Shown here in pieces: positions 8,146 through 8,417 of a stretch of DNA of 8,417 nt (the stretch's first letter is position 1; every line of letters begins with the position of its first letter). The translations under genes and the position numbers were made by a program. The notes under the pieces were generated by a model that was not told the DNA's origin, did no database searches, and worked only from the letters and a program-made list of their open reading frames with translations. Location: positions 1 through 8,417 of the forward strand of contig RBKG01000057.1 of assembly GCA_003640335.1 (NCBI GenBank). Reading direction: 5' to 3'. The DNA is from Porphyromonas sp. Lineage in GTDB: Bacteria > Bacteroidota > Bacteroidia > Bacteroidales > Porphyromonadaceae.

Positions 8146-8154
8146 AAAGTCACG

Positions 8155-8189
8155 CAAAAGTACGAAAAAAAAATGAGTATATTATACAA
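8155..8189 (-). promoter_or_regulatory. Bacteroidota-type promoter for tRNA-Arg (and possibly tig)
   Basis: The minus strand carries TACTTTTG (8162-8155), an exact match to the Bacteroidota -7 consensus TAnnTTTG, ending 9 nt before the tRNA 5' base. A TTG at 8189-8187 could be the -33 element, but the 24-nt spacer is longer than usual, so that part is uncertain. A run of nine T (8173-8165 on this strand) and an 11-bp palindrome (8177-8187) lie between or overlap these elements. The -7 box is well supported; the upstream element is a guess. Confidence 0.65.
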
Positions 8190-8298
8190 CGTGCTTAATC
8201 AGAATGGCAAGCGCATCAAATGACAGCAAGATAATGGGTTATGACTAAGCTGGAAGAGCTCAAAGAGCAACACCTCACAGGTAAGCAGTCAAACAATA

Positions 8299-8409
8299 AG
8301 TACGACGTACTCACTGAAACGAGTACGCGTACTTAATTCAGTAAACACACGCAAATACTTTAGTAAGTACGCGTAGTTAAATTTGTAAGTACGTAGTACT
8401 TTCTGGAGA
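8299..8409. repeat. Array of palindromic elements on a 22-23 bp period
   Basis: Units begin at 8299, 8322, 8344, 8366 and 8388, giving spacings of 23, 22, 22 and 22 bp. Four begin with AGTACG: agtacgacgtact (8299-8311), agtacgcgtact (8322-8333, a perfect palindrome), agtacgcgtagt (8366-8377, imperfect) and agtacgtagtact (8388-8400). The unit at 8344 is degenerate, matching the 8322 unit at about 14 of 22 positions and ending in the same TTTAGTA/TTCAGTA-type tail. The array starts 154 bp upstream of the tRNA 5' end and runs to near the window edge, so its full extent is unknown. It could be an iteron-like binding array, a minisatellite within a small mobile element, or an operator cluster. Function not assigned. 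Confidence 0.7.
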
Positions 8410-8417
8410 CTTCAGCT

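Noticed and set aside
7996..8223. 75-codon plus-strand open frame
   Set aside because: It reads antisense through the tig start and the whole tRNA gene, giving a low-complexity peptide with no recognisable family; the tRNA and promoter explain this DNA.
8299..8409. CRISPR array
   Set aside because: Units are contiguous at 22-23 bp with no separate unique spacers, and no cas genes are in view; the repeats are diverged palindromes.

Overview
The window looks like chromosome from a Bacteroidota bacterium, most likely a Porphyromonas-like anaerobe. Four things point there: a eukaryote-type (GT3) glycogen synthase, a secreted protease ending in a type IX secretion (T9SS) sorting domain, a tRNA gene behind a TAnnTTTG -7 box with no encoded CCA, and no clear Shine-Dalgarno sequences before the genes. 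The genus is an inference; no taxonomic search was possible.

Left part (1-6561, plus strand): four tightly packed genes read as one transcription unit. They are a glycogen synthase whose beginning lies outside the window, a T9SS-exported lysyl-endopeptidase-like serine protease starting at the base after the synthase stop, a YidE/AspT-type membrane transporter 22 nt further on, and a GNAT acetyltransferase whose start overlaps the transporter stop by 4 nt (ATGA). Their predicted roles (carbon storage, extracellular proteolysis, membrane transport, acyl transfer) form no known pathway, so the grouping may be only transcriptional.

Middle (6588-6623): a perfect 16-bp hairpin lies between the converging acetyltransferase and trigger factor genes and probably ends transcription from both sides.

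Right part (minus strand, 8145 down to 6651): a tRNA-Arg (anticodon CCT) with a recognisable promoter is followed after 58 nt by tig, the ribosome-bound chaperone trigger factor. The two may be co-transcribed. No clpP or clpX follows tig.

Right edge (8163-8417): noncoding as far as can be seen, apart from a doubtful 31-codon ORF. It holds a short array of palindromic elements with an AGTAC-type core on a 22-23 bp period. This is the only structure here that the genes do not explain and the best candidate for something unusual. I see no CRISPR array, insertion sequence, rRNA or phage gene. Most of the window is ordinary chromosomal sequence.
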